A stretch of 64,000 nt of DNA from Bacteroidota bacterium (GTDB taxonomy: Bacteria; Bacteroidota; Bacteroidia; Chitinophagales; Chitinophagaceae): contig JAFDXN010000028.1 in NCBI GenBank assembly GCA_018267915.1, positions 1-64,000 on the forward strand. Reading direction: 5' to 3'. How positions within the stretch are numbered: the first letter of the stretch is position 1; every line of letters begins with the position of its first letter. The position numbers and the translations under genes are program-made. A model generated the notes under the pieces. The model was not told the DNA's origin, did not search any database, and was given only the letters and a program-made list of their open reading frames with translations. This document shows positions 34,977-43,029 of this stretch, one piece after another.

Positions 34977-36191
34977 ATGTTACACCGGCACACACCGTTC
35001 CTGAAAGCTGTTTTTTTATATGCTTTTACCGCTTTCGGCGGACCGCAGGGGCATATGGGTATGATGGTAAAGACCTTCGCCCAAAAGCGCCATGATGTAA
35101 CAGAGGAAGAATTATTGGAATATAACTCGTTCTGCCAGATGCTGCCCGGCCCCTCGTCCACCCAAACCGTGACTTTGATAGCGCTAAAACGTGGTGGAGT
35201 ACCCCTGGCAGTTGTTACCCTCCTGCTATGGATGTTTCCCGCGATCATTATCATGACGGGCGTGTCGTTCCTGGTCTACAACTTTAATACAAAGGACATA
35301 CAGCAAAACCTCTTCGTATTTGTGCAGCCGATGTCGGTGGGCTTTGTGGCTTTTGCCGCCGTTCGGCTAATGCGTCAAGGGGTGAAACACGCAGCTACCT
35401 GGGGCATCATGATCGGCAGCCTGCTGGCTACGTGGATCATTCAGTCACCGTGGGTGTTCCCTGCTTTGCTGTTGATATCCGGCACCATCAGCAATTTCAG
35501 TAACAAGCGTATCCCCGACGTACATGAGAAACCCAAAAAGATCAACTGGCTTAACCTCTGGTTGTTCGTGGCCATCTACCTGGTAGCTATTATTTTCAGT
35601 GAGGCTGCGCGTACGGGCAATTGGGAACACAGGCGGGTTTTCAACCTCTTTGAGAACTTCTACCGCTTTGGTAGTATTGTATTCGGTGGCGGTCAGGCGC
35701 TGCTGCCAATGATGTACAACCAGTTCATACAGCACCCCTTGAAATTAGGCCATCAACCATTCCTGAGCCCCCCGGAATTGCTTACAGGCTTCGGCATGGT
35801 ACAGGCGGTGCCGGGACCAGTGTTTTCCGTGTGCTCTTACGTGGGCGGTATGGCGATGAGCAGCTTCGGGCCGGGCTGGCAGTTGCTGGGTGCTATTGTT
35901 GCATCGGTAGCAGTGTTTCTGCCGAGTACCCTAATGCTCTTCTTTTTCTTCCCCATCTACCAGAATCTGAAACATCACGTGGTCATCTTCAGGGCACTGG
36001 AGGGTATCAATGCTGCCATAGTGGGTATCATCTGGGCCTCAGGGTTTATCCTGTTCGAGACGATGAAACCTTTTGAGTGGGCCAACCTCGTGGTAGTGGT
36101 GATCACATTTTGCCTGCTTTATTTCACTAAGATACCCGCGCCACTAATCGTGCTTGGCTGGCTGGTAATGGGCTGGGCAATGAGTGTTTAG
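34977..36191 (+). CDS. chrA: Chromate transporter (ChrA/CHR family)
   Basis: The product of about 404 residues has two CHR halves, each with the family motif: FGGPQGHMGMM with LLEYNSFCQMLPGPSSTQ in the first and FGGGQALLPMM with ELLTGFGMVQAVPGPVFS in the second. These are membrane proteins that export chromate or related anions with protons. I start at the ATG 34977 (MLHRHTPFLKAV); a longer start at 34884 would add 31 residues with no family match. It stands alone. Confidence 0.9.
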   Translation: MLHRHTPFLKAVFLYAFTAFGGPQGHMGMMVKTFAQKRHDVTEEELLEYNSFCQMLPGPSSTQTVTLIALKRGGVPLAVVTLLLWMFPAIIIMTGVSFLVYNFNTKDIQQNLFVFVQPMSVGFVAFAAVRLMRQGVKHAATWGIMIGSLLATWIIQSPWVFPALLLISGTISNFSNKRIPDVHEKPKKINWLNLWLFVAIYLVAIIFSEAARTGNWEHRRVFNLFENFYRFGSIVFGGGQALLPMMYNQFIQHPLKLGHQPFLSPPELLTGFGMVQAVPGPVFSVCSYVGGMAMSSFGPGWQLLGAIVASVAVFLPSTLMLFFFFPIYQNLKHHVVIFRALEGINAAIVGIIWASGFILFETMKPFEWANLVVVVITFCLLYFTKIPAPLIVLGWLVMGWAMSV

Positions 36192-36195
36192 TGTA

Positions 36196-36402
36196 TTAGT
36201 TTGCTTTCCTCCTTCTCATTAACCGCGCGAATAGCGGCTCAATGGCCCAAAGGCAAATAAAGATAATAGCTGTTTTCACCAGTATCTCAAGAGTAAAGGA
36301 GGGTAAGCTGAATTTATGCCCCGCGCTGTCGCTCAGGTAAACGGCAATTGAGCTGGCAAGCGCTGTAAAAAAGGCTAAGAAAAGGTTGCGCTTCAGGTGC
36401 AT
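36196..36402 (-). CDS. Small two-span membrane protein, unknown
   Basis: A 68-residue product with two hydrophobic stretches (about 8-24 and 40-58) and a basic end (RLMRRRKAN). I recognise no family. It runs convergent to the chromate transporter and in the same direction as the SCO gene. The codon pattern and hydrophobicity make it a likely real gene. Confidence 0.55.
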   Translation of the reverse strand: MHLKRNLFLAFFTALASSIAVYLSDSAGHKFSLPSFTLEILVKTAIIFICLWAIEPLFARLMRRRKAN

Positions 36403-36453
36403 GACAAGGAATTTTAAACGTCCATTGAAGATACAAAAATCGGCCGCATCGGT

Positions 36454-37083
36454 TTATTTCTCTTTGAGCAGTTCTCCAATATCTTTTATCAGTTTATCCA
36501 CTTCGTCTTTGCTGAGCCCGTCGTAAAGGCCGCGGACATTGCCATCGCGGTCGACGAGTGAGTAGTGCTGGTCGTGAATGAAGTCCTGCGTGATGGGTAC
36601 TTTGTCTACGGTGTCCTCTGCACCGATAAGGTAGCCCAGGCGCGACATATCATAAAGGTCCTGTTTTTTACCTGTCAGGAAGTGCCATTGCTTGGCATCG
36701 GCATCAAAGCGCCGGCTGTACTCTTTTAATGCATTCACGCTATCGTGCTCGGGGTCCACGGTATGTGAAAGAAATACTACTTCGTCGTTGCCCTTATATG
36801 CGGCATACACGCGGCTTAGATTCTCGTTCAGCTTCGGGCAAATGCTCTTACAGGTGGTGTAAAAATATTCTGCTACCCTTATTTTGCCCGCTACTGTTTT
36901 GTCTGTTACGCTATCCCCATTTTGGTCGATAAAAGAAAACGAACCTACTTTATGGCCGGGGTTGCCATAGATTGGCAGGCTCTTAGGCTGTTCGCGCGTG
37001 GTCTTGTAGTAATAAGCCATGAACACGGCAGCCAGCAGAATAAAGAAAACCAGTAAGATTATCCCTGTTTTTTTCCCCGTCAT
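36454..37083 (-). CDS. SCO1/SenC family copper chaperone-like protein
   Basis: The 209-residue protein has an N-terminal membrane anchor (8-25) and a thioredoxin-like domain with the metal-binding CKSIC motif and the distal His in DFIHDQHYSLVD. SCO proteins deliver copper to the CuA site of cytochrome oxidase, or act as thiol oxidoreductases. It has its own -7 box (37101-37108). Confidence 0.92.
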   Translation of the reverse strand: MTGKKTGIILLVFFILLAAVFMAYYYKTTREQPKSLPIYGNPGHKVGSFSFIDQNGDSVTDKTVAGKIRVAEYFYTTCKSICPKLNENLSRVYAAYKGNDEVVFLSHTVDPEHDSVNALKEYSRRFDADAKQWHFLTGKKQDLYDMSRLGYLIGAEDTVDKVPITQDFIHDQHYSLVDRDGNVRGLYDGLSKDEVDKLIKDIGELLKEK

Positions 37084-37100
37084 AAATTTAAATTTCGCCG

Positions 37101-37108
37101 CAAAGATA
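37101..37108 (-). promoter_or_regulatory. -7 box TATCTTTG before the SCO gene
   Basis: An exact TAnnTTTG reads on the minus strand 18 bases before the ATG at 37083. No clear TTG box was found at the usual distance. Confidence 0.5.
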
Positions 37109-37146
37109 GCCCCAAAAACCCTAAACGGGCTTTATTGGTGCTATTT

Positions 37147-40100
37147 TTAGACAACCACATTGATCATCTTGCCCTTCACGTATATCACTTTCTTAGGTGC
37201 CTTGCCTTCGAGCCATTTAACAATTGTCGGATCGGCAAGCACTTCTTTCTCGATCAGCGATTGTTCCATATCCAATGGGAACTCCAGCTCAACCCTTGTT
37301 TTGCCGTTCACCGCCACGGGATATTTTTTACTGTTTTCCCTCACGTATTGCTCTTCATACTTCGGGAATTCGGCACCTACGACGCTGGTGTTGTGACCGA
37401 ATTGATGCCAAAGTTCTTCAGCCATATGTGGCGCGAAGGGGCATATAAGCACAGCTAATTTCTCGAGTATCTCGCGTTTGTGACAATTGAGTGCCGACAG
37501 TTCGTTAACACAGATCATGAACTGGCTGACGCAGGTATTGAATGAAAAGCGCTCGATATCGTCGGTGATCTTCTTGATGGTTTTGTGCAGCACCCGCAGT
37601 TCAGCTTCAGTAGCAGTTTCGTCGGTCACTATCCATCCTTTCTGCTCATCGAAATACAAGCGCCACATCTTCTTCAGGAAACGATGCACACCTTCTATGC
37701 CTTTGGTGTCCCATGGCTTACTCATTTCTATAGGGCCGAGGAACATCTCGTACATACGGAAGGTGTCTGCACCGTATTGGTTAACAATGTCATCGGGGTT
37801 GACAACGTTATAATACCGTTTGCTCATTTTTTCTACTTCAGCAGAGCAGATAAACTTTCCGTCTGCATTTAGAAGAAGTTTAGCATTAACATTCTCCCGT
37901 CTCCAAACTTTGAATCCTTCGATGTTTAATTCGTATCCATCAACCAAGGCAACATCGACATGAATTTCAGACAGATCATATCCGTATTTCTTATCTAGAG
38001 GAATCGCAGTAACGCCTTTGTTTTGCTTTATGAAGTCAATTATCTCGTTGTTAGCAGCTTCGTCTCCATTGTTTCTTCTCTCTACGATATCTGCAGAAAT
38101 ATAAATTTCTGGGAGCGTAGTGGGATCGAAATCGACAGGGAAAAGTCCGCCTTGCAGAAGTTTATAAGTGAATCTTGAACTCCCTTGTATCATTCCCTGG
38201 TTCACCAGTTTCTTAAAAGGTTCGTCAAAAGAAATGTAGCCGAGATCACAGAGCGCCTTGGTCCACATGCGGCTGTAGAGCAGGTGGCCTACGGCATGCT
38301 CGGTGCCGCCTATATACAGGTCCACTTCGCGCCAGTAATTGGTAGCTTTCCTGTCGGCGAACGTTTCGTCGTTTTGAGGGTCCATATAGCGGAGGAAATA
38401 CCAGCTACTCCCTGCATAGCCCGGCATAGTGTTGGTTTCGCGCTGTCCCACAGGGGTATTCACCCAATCAGGTATATTGGCCAGTGGCCCTTGTCCTTCC
38501 GGACCCGGTTTGTAGCTATCTACATGCGGTAACTCTACGGGTAATTTTTGCAATTCGGGATGAGCTTTAAATATATCTTCGTCCGTTCCGTAGGGCACGT
38601 CATCAACATAAATTATCGGGAATGGCTCGCCCCAATAGCGCTGGCGGCTGAAGCCTGCATCACGGAGCTTGTAGTTGATCCTTCTTTTGCCTGTGCCAAG
38701 TTTTACCAGCGCACTGATAGCTGCATCGGTGGCCTGCTGCACATCCATACCTGTCAGGAAATCGCTGTTCTCAATTATCGCCGACTTGTCGGACATGGCT
38801 TCTTCGCCACTGTACAGTTTGCCGAAGATATTGGTGATGGGTATGTTGAAGTGCTTTGCGAAGGCATGGTCGCGATCATCGCCGCTGGGCACGGCCATGA
38901 TGGCACCGGTGCCATAGCCGGCCAGTACGTACTCAGCTATCCATACGGGTATTTCCTTTTTGGTAAATGGGTGAATGGCATATGCGCCCGTGAAGCAACC
39001 CGTTACCTGCTTTACCTCGCTCATGCGCTCGCGTTCGCTGCGGCTTTTCACATATTGTTTGTAGTCGGCAACGGCTTGTTTTTGCGCATCGGTTGTTATA
39101 AGATCAACCAACTCATGCTCCGGCGCCAGCACTATAAAATCCACACCAAAAATGGTGTCGGGGCGGGTAGTGAACACAGTAACTGCCTCACCCAAACCCT
39201 CTCCAAAGGAGAGGGCTTTACCTTGGTTCTCGTTTTCGTCATCTGATCCTTTTTCACCAGAATGCCCCGTAAGTTCTGTCTTTATTTTTTCAATTACATG
39301 ATCTGTATCTTGAATTACTTCTTCGTTCGTGAATCGAATTACCTTGAAGCCTTTTTCCTGGAAGAACAATGTCCGTTGGTGGTCCTCTTCCTTCTGCTGT
39401 TCATGTATTTTGCCATCAACTTCTATAACAAGTTGCTTAGACAGACTAATAAAGTCTGCAATGAATTTGCCGACTATATGTTGCCTCCTGAATTTTGTTC
39501 CAAGTTGGTTGTTCCTTAGACGTTGCCATAGGATATTTTCGGCTTCGGTCAGGCTATTTTTAAGCTCTTTTTGATGTGGAGCTATTGAGCTGTATGCTGC
39601 TACATCAGCAGTCTGCCAACCTTCCTTGCCGCTAAATTTTTCTTGCGTACCATCTCCCTCTCCTTTGGAGAGGGTCGGGGTGAGGCTAAACGCTATTTCA
39701 GCTCCTTTGCTTTTGCCTATCCAGTTGCGCTGCATTTCTTTCATCGCTTCGCTCCAGTCGAGTGTGTCGAGGCTGCTCAGCAGGCGTTCAGCATATTCTG
39801 TTATACGCAGGAACCATTGGCGCATCTGTTTGCGTTCCACCGGGTGACCACCGCGTTCGGACACGCCATTTACCACTTCATCGTTGGCCAATACAGTGCC
39901 TAAGGCCTCGCACCACCACACTTCAGCATAGCCCTGGTAGGCTATACGGTAGCTCATCAACGCTTCGCGTTTTTCTTTTTCACTAAAGTTCTTCCAGGCA
40001 GTTGCGTCAAACTGCAATTCATCATTGCCGGGCGACGGGATATTGATATTTCCTTCTTGTTCGAATAGCTCAATAAGGGTAGCGATCGGTCGGGTTTTGT

Positions 40101-40554
40101 TCTCTTTCCTGTCGTACCAGCTATGGAAGAGTTGCAGAAATATCCACTGTGTCCATTTATAGTACTGGGGATCGCTGGTGCGCACTTCACGGCTCCAGTC
40201 GTAGCAGAAACCGATATTGTCCAGTTGCTCCCTGTAACGTTTGATATTGTTCTCCGTGGTCACTGCAGGGTGCTGACCTGTTTCAAGAGCGTATTGCTCC
40301 GCGGGCAGGCCAAATGCGTCGTAACCCATGGGATGCAGCACGTTATAACCGCTAAGGCGTTTGTAGCGCGCATATATATCGCTGGCTATATAGCCGAGCG
40401 GATGCCCCACGTGCAACCCAGCCCCGCTGGGGTAGGGGAACATATCGAGGATGTAATATTTAGGTTTATCACTGTCGTTGCTGACCTTATAGACGTTATT
40501 GTCTTTCCAGTATTTTTTCCAGTCTTGCTCTATTTTATTGAAATTGTATTCCAT
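37147..40554 (-). CDS. leuS: Leucyl-tRNA synthetase with an in-frame DUF559 nuclease insertion
   Basis: The 1135-residue enzyme charges tRNA-Leu. It has the class I motifs: PYPSGAGLHVGH (HIGH), RYWGEPFPI, and EKMSKRYYNVVNPDD (KMSKS, here KMSKR). I start at ATG 40554 (MEYNFNKIEQDW); an ATG at 40617 would add 21 unrelated residues. Right after GAEIAF, at the start of the CP1 editing domain, residues 290-457 do not belong to LeuRS. They begin SLTPTLSKGEG and end SFGEGLGEA, and residues about 324-428 form a DUF559 domain. Then the enzyme goes on as VTVFTTRPDTIFG. Without the 168 residues it has a normal length of 967. Whether the enzyme is active with this insert is not known, but no second leuS is in the window. 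Confidence 0.95.
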   Translation of the reverse strand: MEYNFNKIEQDWKKYWKDNNVYKVSNDSDKPKYYILDMFPYPSGAGLHVGHPLGYIASDIYARYKRLSGYNVLHPMGYDAFGLPAEQYALETGQHPAVTTENNIKRYREQLDNIGFCYDWSREVRTSDPQYYKWTQWIFLQLFHSWYDRKENKTRPIATLIELFEQEGNINIPSPGNDELQFDATAWKNFSEKEKREALMSYRIAYQGYAEVWWCEALGTVLANDEVVNGVSERGGHPVERKQMRQWFLRITEYAERLLSSLDTLDWSEAMKEMQRNWIGKSKGAEIAFSLTPTLSKGEGDGTQEKFSGKEGWQTADVAAYSSIAPHQKELKNSLTEAENILWQRLRNNQLGTKFRRQHIVGKFIADFISLSKQLVIEVDGKIHEQQKEEDHQRTLFFQEKGFKVIRFTNEEVIQDTDHVIEKIKTELTGHSGEKGSDDENENQGKALSFGEGLGEAVTVFTTRPDTIFGVDFIVLAPEHELVDLITTDAQKQAVADYKQYVKSRSERERMSEVKQVTGCFTGAYAIHPFTKKEIPVWIAEYVLAGYGTGAIMAVPSGDDRDHAFAKHFNIPITNIFGKLYSGEEAMSDKSAIIENSDFLTGMDVQQATDAAISALVKLGTGKRRINYKLRDAGFSRQRYWGEPFPIIYVDDVPYGTDEDIFKAHPELQKLPVELPHVDSYKPGPEGQGPLANIPDWVNTPVGQRETNTMPGYAGSSWYFLRYMDPQNDETFADRKATNYWREVDLYIGGTEHAVGHLLYSRMWTKALCDLGYISFDEPFKKLVNQGMIQGSSRFTYKLLQGGLFPVDFDPTTLPEIYISADIVERRNNGDEAANNEIIDFIKQNKGVTAIPLDKKYGYDLSEIHVDVALVDGYELNIEGFKVWRRENVNAKLLLNADGKFICSAEVEKMSKRYYNVVNPDDIVNQYGADTFRMYEMFLGPIEMSKPWDTKGIEGVHRFLKKMWRLYFDEQKGWIVTDETATEAELRVLHKTIKKITDDIERFSFNTCVSQFMICVNELSALNCHKREILEKLAVLICPFAPHMAEELWHQFGHNTSVVGAEFPKYEEQYVRENSKKYPVAVNGKTRVELEFPLDMEQSLIEKEVLADPTIVKWLEGKAPKKVIYVKGKMINVVV
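39185..39215 (+). repeat. Terminal inverted repeat of the leuS insertion (downstream end in leuS)
   Basis: The 31-base end reads GCCTCACCC-AAA-CCCTCTCCAAAGGAGAGGG; 29 of 31 bases match the reverse complement of the other end. The last 19 bases are themselves a palindrome with 8-base arms, so a single strand would fold to a hairpin. Confidence 0.9.
39656..39686 (-). repeat. Terminal inverted repeat of the leuS insertion (upstream end in leuS)
   Basis: On the minus strand the 31 bases read GCCTCACCC-CGA-CCCTCTCCAAAGGAGAGGG, matching the other end at 29 of 31. In the leuS frame it encodes SLTPTLSKGEG; the other copy encodes LSFGEGLGEA, so both repeats are stop-free in the frame used. Confidence 0.9.
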
Positions 40555-40586
40555 GACTATATACAGTGCCCTGCGTAAGTGAGTGC

Positions 40587-40594
40587 CAAAAATA
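40587..40594 (-). promoter_or_regulatory. -7 box TATTTTTG before leuS
   Basis: An exact TAnnTTTG on the minus strand, 33 bases before the ATG at 40554. It supports the shorter leuS start, since the ATG at 40617 would lie upstream of it. A TTG lies 22 bases further up, slightly too far. Confidence 0.5.
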
Positions 40595-40617
40595 AATTTT
40601 AGTAGTGATTTAACCAC

Positions 40618-40899
40618 AAAGGCCGGCAGTCCAAGGGCATTATTTCCTGTCCTCCATGTTAAGAGTTATTTCCTGTTGCCGGTGCTCTCCTGGGCGGAAA
40701 ACCTTGCTGGTGGCTACTTATGCATTTGGGAGTTATTTCTCTTTATTTCCTGCCAGGTTTATCCAAAACACGAAATAAGTAATTTTCATATTTGTTGCAA
40801 CGTTTCATTTTGTAAGAGTTCAAGGTTTTAAGCAAGATACGATGATTAACAAGGCAAATCCAAATTTAAATACCGACAAAGATTATCTTTAGAAACAGC
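40618..40899. other. Intergenic stretch, nothing recognised
   Basis: About 280 bases separate the divergent leuS and NIF-type phosphatase genes (345 from the leuS start). A plus-strand frame of 82 codons (40583-40831) has no protein-like character. A TATCTTTA box close to the plus-strand ATG (40884-40891) may be the phosphatase promoter. Confidence 0.4.
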
Positions 40900-41445
40900 A
40901 TGGCAGCACCTAAATCTGATATTCTGCTGATACTTGACCTGGATGAAACTCTGATCTATGCAACCAAGTCGAAATTGGCCATAAACGAGCTGGCCTATGT
41001 GGACCCTTATTACGTTTACGGACGTCCCGGCTTACAGGATTTTTTGCAGGGTATAAATGAACATTTTGATATCGCGATCTGGTCTTCAGCTGACGATGCC
41101 TATGTACAGGAGATTGTAAAGGAGATCATACCGGATACTATTTCGCTGAAATTTGTCTGGGGCCGCAGCAGATGCAGCATGAAGCGCAATGAACTGGACG
41201 AATATTATTTTGAAAAGCGCCTCGACAAGGTAAAGAAGCAGGGCTACCGTATGGAGCATATCCTGATAGTTGACGATACACGGGAGAAATCACGGTCGAA
41301 TTATGGTAATGCCATACATATTGCGGAGTATACCGGACAGGCTGAAGATCTTGAACTGAGCTTACTGATGAAATATCTCATATCATTAAAAGATACCGAG
41401 AATGTGCGAACAATGGAGAAAAGAGGGTGGCGCAACAATCTATAA
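40900..41445 (+). CDS. NIF/FCP1-type HAD phosphatase
   Basis: The 181-residue protein carries the NLI-interacting-factor (FCP1/SCP) phosphatase domain: LILDLDETLIYAT with nucleophile Asp13 and Asp15, then VYGRPGLQDFLQGINEHFDIAIWSSA, the KR(L/D)-type lysine region and ILIVDDTREKSRSNYGNAI. This group is best known from eukaryotes, where it acts on the RNA polymerase II tail; the bacterial substrates are unknown. It stands alone between divergent leuS and a 450-base gap. Confidence 0.85.
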   Translation: MAAPKSDILLILDLDETLIYATKSKLAINELAYVDPYYVYGRPGLQDFLQGINEHFDIAIWSSADDAYVQEIVKEIIPDTISLKFVWGRSRCSMKRNELDEYYFEKRLDKVKKQGYRMEHILIVDDTREKSRSNYGNAIHIAEYTGQAEDLELSLLMKYLISLKDTENVRTMEKRGWRNNL

Positions 41446-41898
41446 GACCTCTAATTTACTAAGTACTTAATTTGTATACTAATCCGGCATAATGGAATGC
41501 AGCAGGGCGCAGCCTTGCTTGTGTAAATTATTCTACAATGTCGGTTAGCAAGTGGGAATAGCCATTTGCTCGTTCTGAGCTTTAGGCGCTGTAGCTTTAG
41601 ATTCAGGGATGAGCCTGCGGAGACCGTAATGTGCTCTCAGATCGGAAGTTACGCGACGTGCGGCGTCGATGCGGTTCCTGTTTGCGTAAGTGTTGTTCGC
41701 GTCATTTGTCTTCATCACAGGCATATCGAAAATTTTTATCCGGTTTTTGAATGAGTGGGATAGGTAAGGTAAAAAAACCATGCCTATTGAGCCGTACTTA
41801 ACAATAAGGTAATCGTGTATTGGGACGAAGTAGCGACTAGAGCGCCGGGACCGCCCAATTGTCTTTTATGATGAAGCATGTTTACTTATTTTCACGCT
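41446..41898. other. 453-base gap with no sure gene
   Basis: The stretch between the NIF-type phosphatase and the FAD oxidoreductase holds one weak minus-strand frame (41545-41724, listed apart) and otherwise nothing I can name. No tRNA fold or clear terminator was found in it. Confidence 0.4.
41545..41724 (-). CDS. Possible 59-residue basic protein, unknown
   Basis: From the ATG at 41724 the product is MPVMKTNDANNTYANRNRID, then AARRVTSDLRAHYGLRRLIPESK and a short polar end. The composition is protein-like and rich in Arg and Asn, but no family is known to me and the opposite strand has a similarly open frame, so it may be chance. An ATG at 41781 would make it 78 residues. Confidence 0.3.
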   Translation of the reverse strand: MPVMKTNDANNTYANRNRIDAARRVTSDLRAHYGLRRLIPESKATAPKAQNEQMAIPTC

Positions 41899-43029
41899 AT
41901 GTTAAGCTACTGGGAACAACAAAGCTTTACGGAGTATGACCATATAATAATAGGTGCAGGCATAGTGGGCCTCAGTACCGCTATTGAGCTGCGCGAGCGT
42001 TTTCCCGGGGCCAGGATACTGGTGGTGGAGAGAGGCTTGCTGCCAACTGGTGCCAGTACGCGTAACGCAGGTTTTGCCTGCATGGGCAGCGTAACCGAAC
42101 TGCTGGATGACCTGGAGTATATGACAGAAAGTGAAGTGCTGCAACTGTTCGAAACCCGTAAACTAGGCTTGGAACGGCTTAGAAAAAGGCTGGGGGATAG
42201 CAGGATCGGCTATGCGGCAAGGGGTAGCTATGAACTGATAAGTGAAACGGAGCTGCCGGCGGTGGAGCGCATCGAATACCTGAACGAGCTGTTGCTGCCG
42301 GTAACCGGTCAGCCGGCCTTCAGGCTGGCCAATGAACAAATCGCGGTATTTGGTTTTTCAGCAAGGCATACAAAGGCTTTGATAGAAAATATATGTGAGG
42401 GCGAGCTGCATACGGGCATGATGCTGAAGGCCCTGACCGAATTGACTTTACAACATGGCATAGAGATAAAAACGGGTGCTGAGGTGTTGCGATTTGAGGA
42501 AGAAAAAGCTCATATAAACGTGGTACTTCAGGATCTCTTTAGGAATGAAGAGTTAGTATTACGAGCCAATGTCCTGTGCTTATGTACCAACGCTTTTACA
42601 AAGCAACTTTTACCCGATGCGGACGTAAAGCCTGGGCGGGGCCAAGTGCTGCTCACTGAACCTATAGAAGGACTGAAGTTCAAGGGCATCTATCACTTCG
42701 ACAAAGGTTTCTATTATTTCCGCGAGATCGATGGGCGGGTATTGTTAGGCGGCGGAAGAAACCTGGATTTCGAGGGTGAAACCAGTGAACGCCTCGACCT
42801 GAACGAGCGCATACAGCAAGAACTTGAGAGGAAGCTCCGTGAAATCATTTTGCCCGGTACATCATTTCAGGTAGCACAAAGATGGTCGGGTATAATGGCC
42901 TTTGGAGCCAGTAAACTGCCTATTGTACGCAGCTTTTCAGATCGTGTGTTTGGCGCGTTCAGGATGGGAGGCATGGGCGTTGCGCTAGGTTCGCATATCG
43001 CTATGGAGCTAGTCAGCAAAATCCCCTAG
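41899..43029 (+). CDS. FAD-dependent amino acid oxidase/dehydrogenase (DAO family)
   Basis: The product of about 376 residues has the Rossmann FAD site DHIIIGAGIVGLSTAIELRER near the N-terminus, the DAO-type RGLLPTGASTRNAGFACMG and the C-terminal RWSGIMAFGASKLPIVRSF and GGMGVALGSHIA. Relatives oxidise glycine, sarcosine, D-amino acids or glycerol-type substrates; I cannot choose. The ATG at 41899 seems better than 41878. Its 3' end overlaps the oppositely oriented Maf gene by 21 bases. Confidence 0.85.
   Translation: MLSYWEQQSFTEYDHIIIGAGIVGLSTAIELRERFPGARILVVERGLLPTGASTRNAGFACMGSVTELLDDLEYMTESEVLQLFETRKLGLERLRKRLGDSRIGYAARGSYELISETELPAVERIEYLNELLLPVTGQPAFRLANEQIAVFGFSARHTKALIENICEGELHTGMMLKALTELTLQHGIEIKTGAEVLRFEEEKAHINVVLQDLFRNEELVLRANVLCLCTNAFTKQLLPDADVKPGRGQVLLTEPIEGLKFKGIYHFDKGFYYFREIDGRVLLGGGRNLDFEGETSERLDLNERIQQELERKLREIILPGTSFQVAQRWSGIMAFGASKLPIVRSFSDRVFGAFRMGGMGVALGSHIAMELVSKIP

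Larger units (their letters stand above)
39185..39686 (-). mobile_element. 502-bp palindrome-bounded element carrying a DUF559 nuclease, inserted in leuS
   Basis: The segment is bounded by 31-bp inverted repeats and its removal restores a normal LeuRS junction. The coding part (about 39585-39271) has the DUF559/Vsr-like nuclease pattern: TEAENILWQRLRNNQLG, FRRQHIVGKFIADF, LVIEVDGKIH with Asp367, Glu378, Asp380 and His384 of LeuRS numbering, then GFKVIRFTNEEV. The catalytic PD-(D/E)XK residues all seem present. The reading frame is open from end to end including both repeats. No clear target duplication is seen. Mobility is inferred from structure, not shown. Confidence 0.75.

Noticed and set aside
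39185..39686. Intein or group I/II intron in leuS
   Set aside because: No Cys/Ser start, no HN-Cys end and no Hint motifs, and the frame is open without intron boundaries. The palindromic ends fit a DNA element better.
37147..40554. leuS as a broken or frameshifted gene
   Set aside because: The frame is continuous and all synthetase motifs before and after the insert are present.
40583..40831. 82-codon plus-strand frame between leuS and the NIF-type phosphatase
   Set aside because: It overlaps the leuS promoter, and its product has no protein-like pattern or family match.
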